A stretch of 64,000 bases of DNA from Plasmodium malariae (Eukaryota > Apicomplexa > Aconoidasida > Haemosporida > Plasmodiidae), in the NCBI RefSeq assembly GCF_900090045.1, contig NC_041778.1:248001-312000 (forward strand), given 5' to 3'. Made by a program: the position numbers and the translations under genes. Below are positions 24,580 through 40,703 of this stretch, one piece after another; the stretch's first letter is position 1; the number at the start of each line of letters is the position of its first letter. The notes beneath the pieces are model-generated. The model was given only the letters and a program-made list of their open reading frames with translations. It was not told where the DNA came from and searched no databases.

Positions 24580-26012
24580 ATGAATGCAAAAAAAGTAAAT
24601 AATGTCATTAATCTTTTAATTAATGAAATAAAATTAAATGAACAGTCAGAAATTACACAAGATTTATCTAAAGAAAAAGGAATAAATGTTGCAAAGTCAT
24701 TTTTGAATATTAACTGTTCAGGTAAAAAAGAAAAAATGAAATAAAAGAAAAAATGAAATAAAAGAAAAAAGAGAAATAAAAGAAAAAAAAGAAAAACAAA
24801 GGCTCAATTTATATTCCTTTTTTTAATAGCACAATTTTTCCATTTTTCTGAACAAGTTCATTCCATTTGCAACGAATGTTTCTATTATTACTGAAAATTT
24901 TAAATACGTATAAATACTTGTTTCTCACATTAATACACAGGCAAAGAAAAAGTTTATAATCCTACAAAGAGAGAACAAAAGGGAGACCAGCAAAATGTAG
25001 GAAATGAAGAAAATGTAGAAAATGAAGAAAATGTAGGAAATGAAGAAAATGTAGAAAATGCCCCAAATAACGACAGACAAAATATACCGGATGAACAGAA
25101 GGAACTCAGTGACTATAACACGGACGATGACGTTATTGGTGATATGGAAAAAGCGGGTTTGGAATTCTATGATGACAAGATTGATGATTATGATGAAGAA
25201 TATGTAAATAAAAAATATAGTAAGGCTCTAAACATTATTAAATCAAAACGTTTTAAAATTTTTCGTCAAAATTGGGCTTATATATGAGGATCTTTATTAT
25301 TCAGATATTTTGTAATCTATTCGTTAACATTTTTATGTTCTATTATCTGCATTCGTTCTTTCCTTCCTTCATTCGTTCCTTCATTCATTTATTCATTCAT
25401 TTATTCATTCATTCATTCATTCATTTTTTTTTTTTTTTTTTTTGTTCCAGGATTTTGCACAAAAAGCTGTGACTCAAGTTTGTGCTGCTGTGGTTGCTTC
25501 ATACCTGTTTGTTATCAAAGTCAAAGGTATGTCAATTATTATTATAATATTATATTTATTTATTTATTCTTTTTTTTTAAATCCATTTTTTTTCCCCATT
25601 TTATATTTAACGCTCTCCTTTTATGTTATTTTTTTTTATATTTTAACGCTTCTTTTCCAATTTTTTTTACTTTATCCTGTATTATCATAGACATGAATAT
25701 TATGTGAATCAGTACAGAAGTTTATATGCTGTTAATATAAAGATAGACGAAGAAACAACATTAAATGAGCATGATGTTAATCTTAAAAAGAACGCTAAAG
25801 GATATAGTGCAGGTCTAAAGGAAGAAATGAAAGATAAAGAAGACGAAGTTATAAATAACAGTATAATGCAAAATACTGGATGTGTAAAAATTCCGGGAAA
25901 TCAAAAATTACAAAAATATCATGCTGTTTTTTGTATAAATTGTAATAATCATATTGCATATTTTGAAATAAAAAAAAAAATTTTCCACTTTTTTGATGTC
26001 CTACCAGATTAA
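24580..26012 (+). CDS. EAPP (E2F-associated phosphoprotein) family protein, four exons
   Basis: Exons 24580-24721, 24941-25219, 25451-25526 and 25691-26012 give 272 residues with matching phases (1, 1, 2). Exon 2 is acidic and repetitive ([12 protein letters not shown]) and ends [10 protein letters not shown] at donor GTAAGG; other donors near 25260 are possible. Exon 3 encodes [20 protein letters not shown], and exon 4 continues [16 protein letters not shown]. That is the family signature of a Cys-rich segment, then CQRHE-like and QYRAMF-like elements. The C-terminus has [16 protein letters not shown] followed by FHFFDVLPD, the second Cys pair and the closing motif of EAPP. The four Cys clusters suggest a zinc-binding fold. 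In animals EAPP is nuclear and modulates E2F transcription. Plasmodium has no classical E2F to my knowledge, so the role here is unknown. Confidence 0.82.
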
Positions 26013-26320
26013 ATATATATATATATAAATGTACATGTTCTACTTATATTCATCATTTTTACGGTTATGCCTTTTTTTTTATTTTTTAAATTTGAAAATT
26101 TTTTTTAAAAACTATTTTTTATTAGTTAATTATTTTGTAATAATTTAACTCTTCAACAAGTAGTAAAGATTTTAAAACTTGCTCACTCTTTTTATTACTC
26201 CTACTCCTAGTTTTTTTTCCCCTTCCACTGATATATAGTATCACAAGGGGTAACAATATTCTTTGCTAATAAGCATATGTAAAGGCAAAAATAAGAAACA
26301 TAAATTATAAAGCGAAAAAA

Positions 26321-26356
<36 letters not shown>

Positions 26357-27217
26357 CATACAGAAAATAAATAAAAGCTTATTAAAGGAAAAAATGAAGA
26401 AGTAAAAAATGAAAAGGGAACAAAAAATTATCTTTTTCGAGATGTAAATTTTTTTTTTTTTTTTTTTTTTTCTTGTTCCAAAAAAGACGATTTTGAAAAA
26501 AAAAAAACATTGATACTCGTTTTAATCTAACAAATATATGCAAATTGTATGTATGTGAATGTTTTCTTTTTTTTTTTTTAAGTTTTATTTTTTTAATATT
26601 TTCTTTTTTTTTCCTTTTTACGAGAATTCGTTTTTTTTTTTTTTTTTTTTGCATTAATTTTTTTGTATTATTGTTTCCTTGCCACTTTGTTTCGTTCCCC
26701 TTGTTTCTTGTACTTCGTTTCTTCGCTTTTTCGCTTCTTTGATTTTTCGTTACTTCGCTTTTTCGTTTCTTCTCTTTTTCGTTTCTTCTCTTTTTCGTTT
26801 CTTCTCTTTTTCGTTTCTTCTCTTTTTCGTTTCTTCTCTTTTTCGTTTCTTCTCTTTTTCCCTTCTTCTCTACTTCCCTTCTTCCCTTCTTACACTTTGT
26901 TTCTTTGTCATTTTGTTCTTATTTTTGTTTTATTTTCTATCATTTTGAATATGTGGGCGTGTATGGTCACTCGATGAAAAAAAAAAAATATATGACATAT
27001 ACATCTTTTTCGTGTAACCGCAGAGAATTATCGTATCAAAAGAAATAATTTCAAGATGGTTTTCTGTTCATAATGAGAAATGTACGGAATACGTTGTTCT
27101 ATATTTACTCATCTTTATTTGAAATTTAATTAATGATTATATAATCCTTGATATATGTTGTAAAAGATAAAGATTACATTTGTTCATAAAAAAAAAAAAA
27201 AAAAAAAAAAAGAAAAA
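26013..27217. other. Intergenic 1.2 kb with CT-rich array
   Basis: The stretch contains long poly-A (26323-26354) and poly-T tracts, then a 16-bp CGTTTCTTCTCTTTTT array at about 26760-26870, then AT-rich leader. No gene is supported; the minus-strand and plus-strand frames here come from the low-complexity tracts. Confidence 0.65.
26760..26870 (+). repeat. CGTTTCTTCTCTTTTT 16-bp pyrimidine array
   Basis: About six near-perfect units, all pyrimidine on the plus strand except one G per unit, lie about 350 bp upstream of the start at 27218. Such homopurine/homopyrimidine mirror tracts can form triplex structures. Confidence 0.88.
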
Positions 27218-30200
27218 ATGACAGAACAAAAAAATAACAGTGAGCAAATTAAAAATGAAAACAATGAAAATAAATACTTTTCTCAATTTTACTCATTTTT
27301 AAATTCCAATTATATTAAAAACTCTTTTGAAAACAAGTTAGAACAAGTCCAAAATAAAAAGAGAAAACCCTTATCTTCTAGAAAAGCCTACAAGTATCTC
27401 ATCCAAAAATTTAAGAAAGTTTGAATAAAAAAAAAAGAAAAAATAATCATTTTTTCCATTATCATGTACTCCTTATTGATACAGTCGATTTATAATTTTC
27501 ATAGTATTAAGCACACACACATATGTACATATTTTCTCTCTTCGCTTAATTTTCCCGTTTTGTACTTTTGAAGGTAGCCATAGATTGTAATTTATTTTCT
27601 GAAGAAATTGAAGTGCACAATGAAAATGAAAAACTCATCATACAGTTGTTTGGAAAAAGCTCAGTTACATTAAAAAAACTTTATAAAAAGAAAAGACTTA
27701 TTGATCACTACTTTTTCCTTCTTATATTATTTAATATACTTTCAAATTTACCCTATTCTATTATACCTATTCAGAAGGTAAAACATAACAGTTGTTTCCT
27801 ATCTTTTGCAATTAAAATGTCTCAAATAATATACTCGTGCATTTACTCATAATGATACTAAACCGCATTCGCATACTCGTACGCATAATGATAATAAAAC
27901 CCACACGCATACACATACTCATAGGAATTACCCTACATTTATCTTCTCACAGTTTATAGACATATGTGACCACTACATGGCCTATGGAGTAAACCTTTTA
28001 ATAAATTTAAATTGCTCATTATACAATAAAAAAAAAAAAATTCATAAAATATACTTCGAACCGGTAATTTTTGCATATATAATTTTTTTAATGTTTGTTT
28101 GAGTAAGTATGTATGTGCGTATGTACGTATATCTTTCCATTTTGTATGTACCATTACTTATTCGCCTAAGCAGCCTTTTGTTCACTTCACGTGTTGAGCC
28201 TATTTTTTGTATGTCCACGTGCTCACTTACATGTCGACAATTCTTTTGCTTACAACGCAGGTGTATTACTTGTTCACTTCATTGTGGAATAACCATTTTT
28301 TCCACATCTCCCTGTCTAACACGATGGTAAGTAAAATGAGTGATAATATGATGCGATGGTATGAAGCAAGGCATTGAGTGAGATATAAATGAAAAATGAA
28401 GTGTGAAATGAAGTGTGCAATGAAGAGTGAAATGAAGTGTGAAATAAAAGTGAAAAATAAAACAAATATGTAACAAGCAATTATGTACACATTTTTCTTT
28501 TTTTTTTTTTTTTCTGACTTGTTCAGCTAATTTTATCTTTTTTCTATAAAATTTACATTATTCTGAAAAAGCTAGAAATTAGAAATGTAAATTTGTTTGA
28601 CAACATATATGTCTTGTGCGCCTCCTATGTGAACAAGATAAATTCCATGTTATGGTAAAATAAACACATGTATAAACACATGTATAAACACATGTATATA
28701 TATATATATATATAAAGCAAGATAATTTCATTATTTCGTAGAAGATGAGAATCTGCTGACTTGTTACATAAGTGCAAATGAGTAAATATATGAAAGCAGC
28801 TTTTTCATTCATGCGCCTTTTAGTTTTTTTGTTTCGTTAAATTTGTTTCACATTTTTTTATTCGTAATACCACGTTCATTTTTACGCTCTTATTTGCTAT
28901 CAATTTTCCTCCTGTTATGCTTCACTTATTCTATTTCTGTCATGTACTCATCAAACCCCTTTCCCCGCCCCCCCTCTCTTATTTTTCTCTTTTACATCTC
29001 AACCGCAGGTTTAGCATATTTCTGATCATTAAAAGAATGCTCATAGACGAATGTGAAATAAAGATAATTAAGAAGAGGGGTACGTATTTAATTTTACCTA
29101 TATTTATTGATATAATAAAAATATTGGGTGTATATGATGAAATAATAAAAAAGACAAACATAAGTCCACTAGTAAAACAATATGAAGAATTAAAATTATT
29201 TTTGTTATTATTTTTTCACAAATTATTGTATAATTTAATAACAGAACATGAAATGCTACCAAGGAATATTTTTAAATATTTGCAAATAAATAATAATATT
29301 ATATTAAATAAAAAAAAAAAAAAAAAGAAAGAAAGTAATGTATTGTTTTCAGACCATTGTAATAACAATAGTGCGAGTGACTTATATAATAGTTTTTACA
29401 AATATGCCAATACGATTAATGAGAAGTATGTATTTTTTTCATTTTTTGAAAATTTTTGTTTATATAACACTTTTACTGATGATGGAAAGTCAAACGAGTC
29501 TCTACCCTCTATCCCTTTTTCCTTTTCCTTGAATTCGGTCATCTCGTCAATCCTATCGAGCGAAAGGGAGAAGTACAAAAAGGAGATGAGAAAAAATGAA
29601 ATTAGCAATAAGGAGATTAGCAGAAATAAAATTAGCAGGAATGAATTTAGCAGAAATAAAATTAGCAGGAATGAATTTAGCAGAAATAAAATTAGCAGAA
29701 ATGAATTTAGCAGAAATAAAATTAGCAGAAATGAATTTAGCAGAAATAAAATTAGCAGAAATGAATTTAGCAGAAATGAATTTAACAAAAACCAGATGAG
29801 CTATAACGAGGTGAACAGTGAGGGAAAAGAAAAGGAAAAAAACGATCACAGCAGAAGTGGTAACTTGCCCACTATACCGGATTACACATCGTGTGCAGCA
29901 AATGAACAGAAACTATCACAAATAATAAAAATATACAAAAACAAAATAGATATCTTAAATATGCAGTACACGCATTTTTTTATACACAAATACAAGAATG
30001 AGAGTAAATACATTTTGCTTATTAAAAGTTATTTCAACGATTACTTATGTGCGCTTGTAAATAGCTTGTATATCTATTCAAAGATCATATACTCGGGTAG
30101 GTTATTTGGGTCGTGTGCCGGAAAAGCGAGTGGTACTGAGGAGAAAGGCGGTGATAACAACAGCAGTAATATCAACGGCAGTTATACCAACGACAGTGAT

Positions 30201-33200
30201 ACCAACGGTAGTTATACCAACGACAGTTATATCAACGGTAGTTATACCAACGACAGTTATATCAACGACAATGATAACATCAGTGGTAACAGCAACAGTG
30301 ATAACAACACCATTGATGTGAATGGAGGTGAGACGCGAAATGTTTGGAAGGACGAAGGATTAAGTGGAAAGGGGTCAAGTGGACAGGAAGACTCAGAACA
30401 AAATACACATCAACGGAGCGTTCAAAACTGTAAGGAAGAGAAGGATGAGATTAGGTGCGCACTCAATGAACGAGCAGAATGCTCCTCAAAAGGGAATGAG
30501 GAACAAGTTGAAAATAGAGATAATGGGGGAAAGTACGTATACGAAATGGTGGAAAATAATCAAAAGGCTCGTTACTGGAAAACAAATGAAAGCGTAAACG
30601 TGGAGGAGTTTTACATGATACATACACAAAAGGTACAAACAAACGATGATAATTATATGAAAGAAAAAAGAAAGAACGGAAAGAAAAGAGTGAAAGTAAA
30701 GAATGAAAAGAAAAAAAAGGATATAATAAGGGAAAAATTCTCACAAATGGACAAAAAAATATTAAACACGCTGATAAGTTTTATAGAAGTACTGTACAAG
30801 AATATTTTTAAAAAAATTTTAAAGAAAATACAAAATTGTAAAAGCATTAAGGATCTGAAATTACATTTATATATCGAAAAAATTTACGAATATAAAACAT
30901 ATTATTGTGTGAAAAATAGACTAAAGCATTTTTGTTTTGTCTTATTTTTTTCAGTAGCATTAAAAAATTTAATTAAAAGTTATATATACAAAATAAAAAA
31001 AGAAAAAATATATGAAAGTAATTTGGAAATTTTTCAGTCCACATTGATATATGATACATGTAGTTTTATTAAAATATATAATCAATTAAGAAAAGCAAAC
31101 TTTAAAGATTTTTTTAAGAACAAATATATTAATTTTCTTGTTTATGTTAAAAATATACTCACCGTACCATACGATAAATTATTTCATTACTCAATTAAAA
31201 GTAAATATTTTCTTTTTCTCATCAAAAATAAAAGAATTGATATTAATTTTACCAATTTCATGGTGCAATATAAATTAAAAAATCAACAAGACAAAAAACA
31301 AAATGATGTGAACGAAAACTTTGAAGATAGTTATAATATCCTACCATTTAATTATAACGAAAAGTTGTCATTTTCACTAGCAAACAGTGCTAAACAAGAA
31401 GAAAAAAGGTATATGAACAAAAGTAATAACAAAATAAAACAAACAATACTTAATCTATTCAATTCATTCATTCCAGTAAATAATAAAGTTTATGGAAACA
31501 ATATCTCATATAATATTTCACACAGTATTTCGGATAACAGTCAAAAGGGAAACAACACATCCATTCAGATCCTCCCTAATGAAAATATTCCTCATGATAG
31601 TGCAAGCAGCATGCACACGGACCACTTATCTGATAAAAGGACAAAAAATGAAGGAGAAAAATGCAACTATGATGACTGTATGCAGATTGAGAACTCCAGG
31701 CCAAATGAAATTATCGCCTTTTTGCAAAGTGACAATAATTGTTCCAAGAGTGACGTAAACTATTCAGAATATAACAAAAAATGCTCGCAAAATGACATGA
31801 ACTGTTCAGAATATAACAAAAAATGCTCGCAAAATGACATGAACTGTTCAGAATATAACAAAAAATGCTCGCAAAATGACATGAACTGTTCAGAATATAA
31901 CAAAAAATGCTCGCAAAATGACATGAACTGTTCAGAATATAACAAAAAATGCTCGCAAAATGACATGAACTGTTCAGAATATAACAAAAAATGCTCGCAA
32001 AATGACATGAACTGTTCAGAATATAACAAAAAATGCTCGCAAAATGACATGAACTGTTCAGAATATAACAAAAAATGCTCGCAAAATGACGTAAACTGTT
32101 CAGGAAATGCTAGCTGTATTTCCGCTCCCAGGTTCAACACTTCTGATCATGAGACCAACACCTCTGAAGGTAAGAAAAGCGAAAACATAAAACGAATGGA
32201 AAAAAGCGAAAATGATGTGGGAAGCCAATATGATGTGAGAAGCCAATATGATGTGAGAAGCCAGTACGACGTGAACAGCCAGTACGACATGAACAGCCAG
32301 TACGACGTGAACAGCCAGTACGACGTGAACAGCCAGTACGACATTAGCAGCATATATAGTGACGAACTCGAAGAAGGAAAAAAGAAGAAGGAAGAAAGTA
32401 CGCCATTTGGGATCAGCGATGATGAAAACAACTATTACGTAAAGGTTTATATAAAAAATTCAAGTGAACAATTTGATAGAAAGATATTACTATTAAAAGA
32501 TGATAAAATATATTTCTATAGTTCAGAATGTGCTATCTCTTACGACTCCTTTTACTTTTTAATGGAAATAAAAAAGATATATTCATGTGATGGTTTTTTT
32601 GATTCCTTAATTAATTCACAAATGGTGCGAACAGGAAATTCTACATACTCCTCAACAGATGATGACAAAGTTTACTCAAGAAGCAAATGTAGCATTTCCT
32701 CGGAGAGTGAATGGCAGAAATGCGGCTTTGATGCAAAAATAGTAGGTTTTTAAAAAAAAGAGCTCACCGTTCGTATGTACACGTGATCGTACGTTTGGAT
32801 TGACGCCCCATATATATGTCAATGTATGTGTTTGTACATGTGTGTATGCATGTAAATGTATGTGTTTGTACATGTGTGTATGCATGTAAATGTATGTGTT
32901 TGTACATGTATGTATGCATGTAAATGTATGTGTTTGTACATGTATGTATGCATGTAAATGTATGTGTTTGTACATGTATGTATGCATGCAAATGTATGTG
33001 TTTGTACGTGTATGTATGCATGTAAATGTATGTGTTTGTACTTGTATGTATGTAAATGTATGTGTGCGCGCACTTGTACGTATCCTTCAAACGCGCAATG
33101 TTGTACCTTGTGCGCGATAACTCTCCACAGTGGTACTGCCCGCGCTCTGCACACCATATCTTTAATTTCTTTAATTTCTTTAATTTATTAAATTTATTAA

Positions 33201-33984
33201 ATTGTCTCTTTGTAATTTTCCCTTTCTTGTATGTCTTATCCTTCCCCTCGCCCATTACACCACCCAGATTTTTCACAATTCACTGAGAAAAAATATTCAT
33301 TTGATGTTCATAGACCAGTCATACAAAAAAATTGTATCAAAAATCAACAATTCTTTAGTTCATGAAACAGATAGAAGGTTCGAATACATAAATTTAAGCT
33401 ATGATAAAAACAAAGAAAAAGAAATTATATCCTTATATTTTGAGCATAATATTAAGAAGGAAAAGGATAACAACAAGTGTTTTAGTACCGATGATAGCAA
33501 CAGTGAGTCGGAAAAGGATGAGTCGTCAGATAATATTGAACGAACTGAACAGTTAGACAAAAAAATTACGAATCCTTACGATAAATATGAATCAAGTGAA
33601 AATGAAATAGACGAAAGTGAAAATTTATTAAATGCTATTCTAAACAATAATAAGAATTCATTACAGAAAAAAAGAAATTCTGCTAAGAGTAACCATCTTC
33701 CAAATTTCTTTAACTTTGTAGAGTATAAATATTCTTCTAGCACCACAGATATATATATTAAAGAAAAAAATTATTTCTCGAAAAAACAAAAAATACGAGT
33801 AAAAAAAGAAAATAAAATGAAACTATTTAAAAATATAAATAAAAATGATATATATAATTTATTCTATGAAGAAATATGTAGATTATGCAAAAATAAAAAT
33901 AACAACATTTCAAAAACAAGTTCAGATGACCTTTTTTTTTACAAATCTGTGAACAGCCTTTACCATACAGTCAATCTCTCATGA
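27218..33984 (+). CDS. Large repeat-rich protein of unknown function, seven exons
   Basis: Inferred exons are 27218-27418, 27574-27777, 27953-28063, 28261-28326, 28527-28654, 29009-32741 and 33268-33984. Phases are consistent and total 1719 residues. The first five exons and the start of exon 6 form one continuous helical region without charge-rich repeats (for example VYYLFTSLWNNHFFHISLSN, then FSIFLIIKRMLIDECEIKII). Exon 6 then carries three in-frame tandem repeats (NEFSRNKISR; SEYNKKCSQNDMNC; SQYDVN) separated by a second conserved-looking helical block (SFIEVLYKNIFKKILKKIQN onward). Exon 7 is acidic, Ser/Lys/Asn-rich. I recognise no family. The helical, Leu/Ile/Lys/Tyr-rich blocks could be an alpha-solenoid or tether-like fold, which is speculation. 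The exon 1 donor (GTTTGA) is atypical. An additional 3' exon is possible. Confidence 0.75.
29625..29790 (+). repeat. 30-bp coding repeat (NEFSRNKISR)
   Basis: Five to six in-frame 30-bp units in exon 6 alternate AAATAAAATTAGCAG and GAATGAATTTAGCAG half-units. The repeat is basic and hydrophilic. Confidence 0.92.
31756..32100 (+). repeat. 42-bp near-identical coding repeat, 8 copies, Cys-containing
   Basis: Eight head-to-tail 42-bp units in exon 6 encode SEYNKKCSQNDMNC. Internal copies are identical at the DNA level; only the ends diverge (NY and NDV variants). Two Cys are added per copy. The antisense strand is also open throughout. Confidence 0.95.
32215..32345 (+). repeat. 18-bp coding repeat (SQYDVN/SQYDVR)
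   Basis: Seven in-frame units have the form AGCCAGTACGACGTGAAC, slightly GC-richer than the surroundings. They follow the 42-bp array within the same exon. Confidence 0.92.
32820..33062 (+). repeat. 34-bp minisatellite in the last intron
   Basis: About seven copies of a 34-bp unit built from TGTATGTGTTTGTACATG and TGTATGCATGTAAA lie within the 526-nt intron 32742-33267. The unit length is not a multiple of three, yet all three minus frames stay open (Thr/His/Tyr-rich), a repeat artefact. Confidence 0.92.
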
Positions 33985-35210
33985 GGTTGTGGTCATGATG
34001 TAGTCGTGTTGAGGGTGATAGGCATTACGATAAGCATTGTGATAGGCATTACGATAAGCTTTGTGATAGGCATTATGATAAGCATTGTGATAGGCATTAC
34101 GATAAGCTTTGTGAGAGGCATTACGATAAGCATTGCGATAGGCATTATGATAAGCATTGTGATAGGCATTACGATAGGCAATAAACTATACAGTGTTATA
34201 TGCATTGTGTGTCCCATAGTATGTATTTTGTCTTTTTCTTTGTTTTCACTTATCCGACTACTTTTATATTCCTTTATACATATTCTTTTCCCCCCTTTGT
34301 TTTTTAAAGATATATTTTTTCTGTACCCACTTCGTTGTTATTTTCTGTTTGGCTTAGTTTTTCCTTATTTGGCTATATATATAGCTATTATACAGTCTTT
34401 AATATCTGACCATGTGATTTTATTCTTTCATTTGTTGACAACCCTTCCACTTTTTGAATTACAATATTTTATCCATTTTACTTTTTATTTATATTTTTCT
34501 TTTTTCTTTTTTTTTTTTTCTTTTTTCTTTTTTTCCTCCTTTTTCCTCCTTCTTTTTTCTTTTTTCGTTTATCCTGAATTTTTAAATTCTTTTTATTTTT
34601 TTAATTTATCAAATAACGACCCATAATATTTAGTCATCTCAGCAGTTCTTAATTACACTAATTTACATATGCCCATTATCATTTTTCACCAACCATCATT
34701 ACAACAAAATGGTATAATAAAAGTGAAAAAGAAAAAAAAAAAAAAAAAAGAAAAATTGATGTTTCAATTTATCAACATATGTGCCATTCTCAGTTGAACA
34801 AAAATGAAAAATATATTTTTAAAGCTAATGCGATTGCATATATATATATATAAATATATATAAATATATATAAATATATATGTGCCTTAAAAATAGGATA
34901 CCACGCAAGACGTTTTTGCGTATGAATTTTAGTTTATATTGTTTCCTTTTGTTTTTAATTTTTTTCTCTTAAATAAAATTCATTTTAGGAAAAATGATAA
35001 ATAAAAAATTATTGACATAGGAACATTAAAAAAATAAATAAGACTTTAAAAATAAGGAAAAGAAAGAAAAAAAGGGAAAAGCAGAGATAGAAAGGAAGAA
35101 AAAATAAATTAAATTTAAAATATTACTACTGCTAACATTATTAATAGTTATAATATTAATAATATTATAAATGTTCTTTTTGTTTTTATTTATATTTTTA
35201 TTTTCATTTT
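33985..35210. other. Intergenic 1.2 kb between convergent genes
   Basis: The stretch holds a 24-bp array (34015-34180) and a plus-strand open region 34280-34620 coding very hydrophobic sequence. The latter might be an additional exon of the upstream gene, but I see no good splice pair. AT-rich 3' flank of CDPK1 follows. Confidence 0.6.
34015..34180 (+). repeat. 24-bp array GATAAGCATTGTGATAGGCATTAC
   Basis: About six to seven degenerate copies built from two 12-bp halves (GATAAGCATT.. and GATAGGCATT..) start about 30 bp after the stop of the upstream gene. Confidence 0.9.
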
Positions 35211-38039
<2,829 letters not shown>

Positions 38040-38703
38040 TTAACTTAAGCGAAGAACTAGGCAATCTGAACCAGGGAACGCAAAATAACACACAGCAAAT
38101 GTAGAATACAATATGACTGGTAACACGTATGCAAAAAAAAAAAAAAATAATAAAATAAAAAAAATAAAAATAATAAAATACTACTCTGAATAGGCTAATT
38201 AAGCCGATTAAACGGTAATAAAGTAATGCAAACAGCAGAATAGGGTTAATAAAGTGTTGCTTAAAAAGAGGGCTAAAACGGAGATAAGATGCTGCAAAAT
38301 GTATTTACATATTCATATACTCGTACATATACACACCTAAATTTCCACGTACAAATATCTAATTGTACGCGTACACTTTTGTACATGTATATGCGCACAT
38401 ATGTGTATGTATATGCACATACAATACTGTGGAAAATTTTTAAAAGCGTTAAAATTATAGGTGGTAGGAAATGCATGAAAAAGATATAAATGTATATAAA
38501 TATAAGTATGTTTGTATATATGTATGTGCATTTTTTAATGTGATATATCCCATTATTGTTTACCCTTCTGCGATATATATAAATATTTGTACTATATACA
38601 CGTTAATATGAATACGTGTACACATATGCACGTATATATTTGTCTATAAAAATGAATACACAAAAGCGTATATACATACACATACATACACATACATATA
38701 CAT

Positions 38704-38739
<36 letters not shown>

Positions 38740-39611
38740 CATATATAAACACGTGGATATATTCACAATCCCCTGAGCGCACAAAAATTTCTCACATTTT
38801 CATTATTAACGGAAACAACAAAATGTATATAAAGTTAAATAAAAAAAAAAAAAAAAACATATAAAAACTCATAAAAACACATAAAAACTCATAAAAACTC
38901 ATAAAAACACATAAAAACTCATAAAAACATAAAAAAAATTAATTAAATTTGTAAAAAACGTGCGTTAGTATCCGGAAAATACATATATAATAACATTTGT
39001 ATATTATTATATATATATATATATATATACAATATAATTATTTATGTGTATATATATTACAAAGGTAAGAAGAAAAAGATATTTTTATTATGTATAAAAG
39101 ACAATTCAAGGGAGCATTGTGCACTTTTCAACATCTATAAATCTTTTATCTTAGCAAACATAAATTTTTCATTTTTTTTACATTCATAAATACTACAAAA
39201 TAATGTATTTTATTACCTATTATTTTACTTATTATTTTTTTTTTTTTTAAAGTGTGCACAATTATTAAAAAGGTAGAGTATAACTTCTTTCTTTTTTCTT
39301 TTTTTTTGAAAACTTAAATTATTTGGTACAACAGTTAATTTTTTTTTTTATCAATATAGTATTAAATTTTTAAAGCAGCATTATGAGAAATAGTGTGAGC
39401 GTAAAAGAACGTCGCGATTTTTCCTTTTTTCTATTATATACAAAATGTAAATATGTAAATATTATGTATATAAATAAATGTAAATATATCTATAGATATA
39501 TATTAAAAATATATATTATGTGCACATATATTTACATATATACACATTTATATTTATATACGAAATTCACGCAGGTACTGCGTCATTATTCGAAAAATGT
39601 TTAAAAAAAAA

Positions 39612-39965
39612 AAAATAGAAAAATTAACAAAATTAATGAAATTAGCAAAATTAACAAAATTAGCAAAATTAACAAAATTAGCAAAATTAACAAAATTAGC
39701 AAAATTAACAAAATTAACAAAAATAGCAAAATTAGCAAAATTAACAAAATTAACAAAATTAACAAAATTAGCAAAAATAGCAAAATTAACAAAATTAACA
39801 AAATTAACAAAATTAACAAAATTAACAAAATTAGCAAAATTAACAAAATTAACAAAATTAGCAAAATTAACAAAATTAACAAAATTAACAAAATTAACAA
39901 AATTAACAAAATTAGCAAAATTAACAAAATTAGCAAATTTAACAGAAATAACAATATTAACAAAA
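39612..39965 (+). repeat. 9-bp array AAATTAACA / AAATTAGCA
   Basis: Roughly 38 in-register 9-bp units alternate AAATTAACA and AAATTAGCA. Because the unit is a multiple of three, both strands show long Leu/Ile/Lys/Thr or Asn/Phe/Val open frames. Confidence 0.95.
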
Positions 39966-40670
39966 TTATTCGAAATGAAAGTAACCATAAAATTAGTTAC
40001 AATTTTACCCTATTTATAAAAACGTAGGAAATTAAACTCAAAAATATTTATCGTTATAAACACAAAAAAATTCTCCCACATTTCGCTCTTCGTTATTTTA
40101 AATTATGCAACTGCAGTTACTAAACTATAGGACACAAATGTTAAATTGTGTGATAGTGTCAACCATATTTTGATCATAGTTTTAATATAAATCAAGAAAA
40201 ACAGAGAAACAAATATGAGTAACGGGATGTGTGTATTTGTAAATTTGTACAAACGTTTACATATACATATATTACTTACACACGAACAAAATTGTACGCC
40301 TAGTTTTCCAGACCCAAATAGGGTAATAAATTGTTTACTCTTTAAAGTAACCTCTTCATTTTATGGAACGAAATTCGTAAAATACAGCGATTTCTCTCAT
40401 TTTTGTTTCCCCCTTTTTTTTCTCTCTATATATTTTAGTGAAATTGAAAAAGAAACATAACTATAACAATTAAGTTTACACCTATATTTACGTTCGCATA
40501 TACACACGTATGAATATAAATTTTTTTTTTTCCTTTTCATTGTGCATTACTTTTGCCTGCATAACAATGTTTTCAGCTCAATTTACCCATTATGTAAAAA
40601 AAAGAAAAATTCAATAATATGAACTGTTCATATTTTTTAAGTGTGCATATGAGAAATGCAGGAAAATACA

Positions 40671-40703
<33 letters not shown>

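Noticed and set aside
31760..32140. Minus-strand frame with a 14-residue Cys/Phe/Leu repeat
   Set aside because: It is antisense to the 42-bp coding repeat. The plus strand is the continuation of a large spliced gene.
32764..33276. Three minus-strand His/Thr/Tyr-rich frames
   Set aside because: They are the 34-bp intronic minisatellite; the unit is not a multiple of three, so openness in all frames is a composition effect.
39597..40019. 140-residue plus-strand Lys-Leu-Thr-Lys-Leu-Ala frame and its antisense
   Set aside because: It is a pure 9-bp repeat with no unique sequence; both strands are equally open.
40215..40460. 81-residue plus-strand frame starting MSNGMCVFVNLYKRL
   Set aside because: No homology that I recognise, ends in Phe-rich low complexity, no splice partners. 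Left as intergenic.
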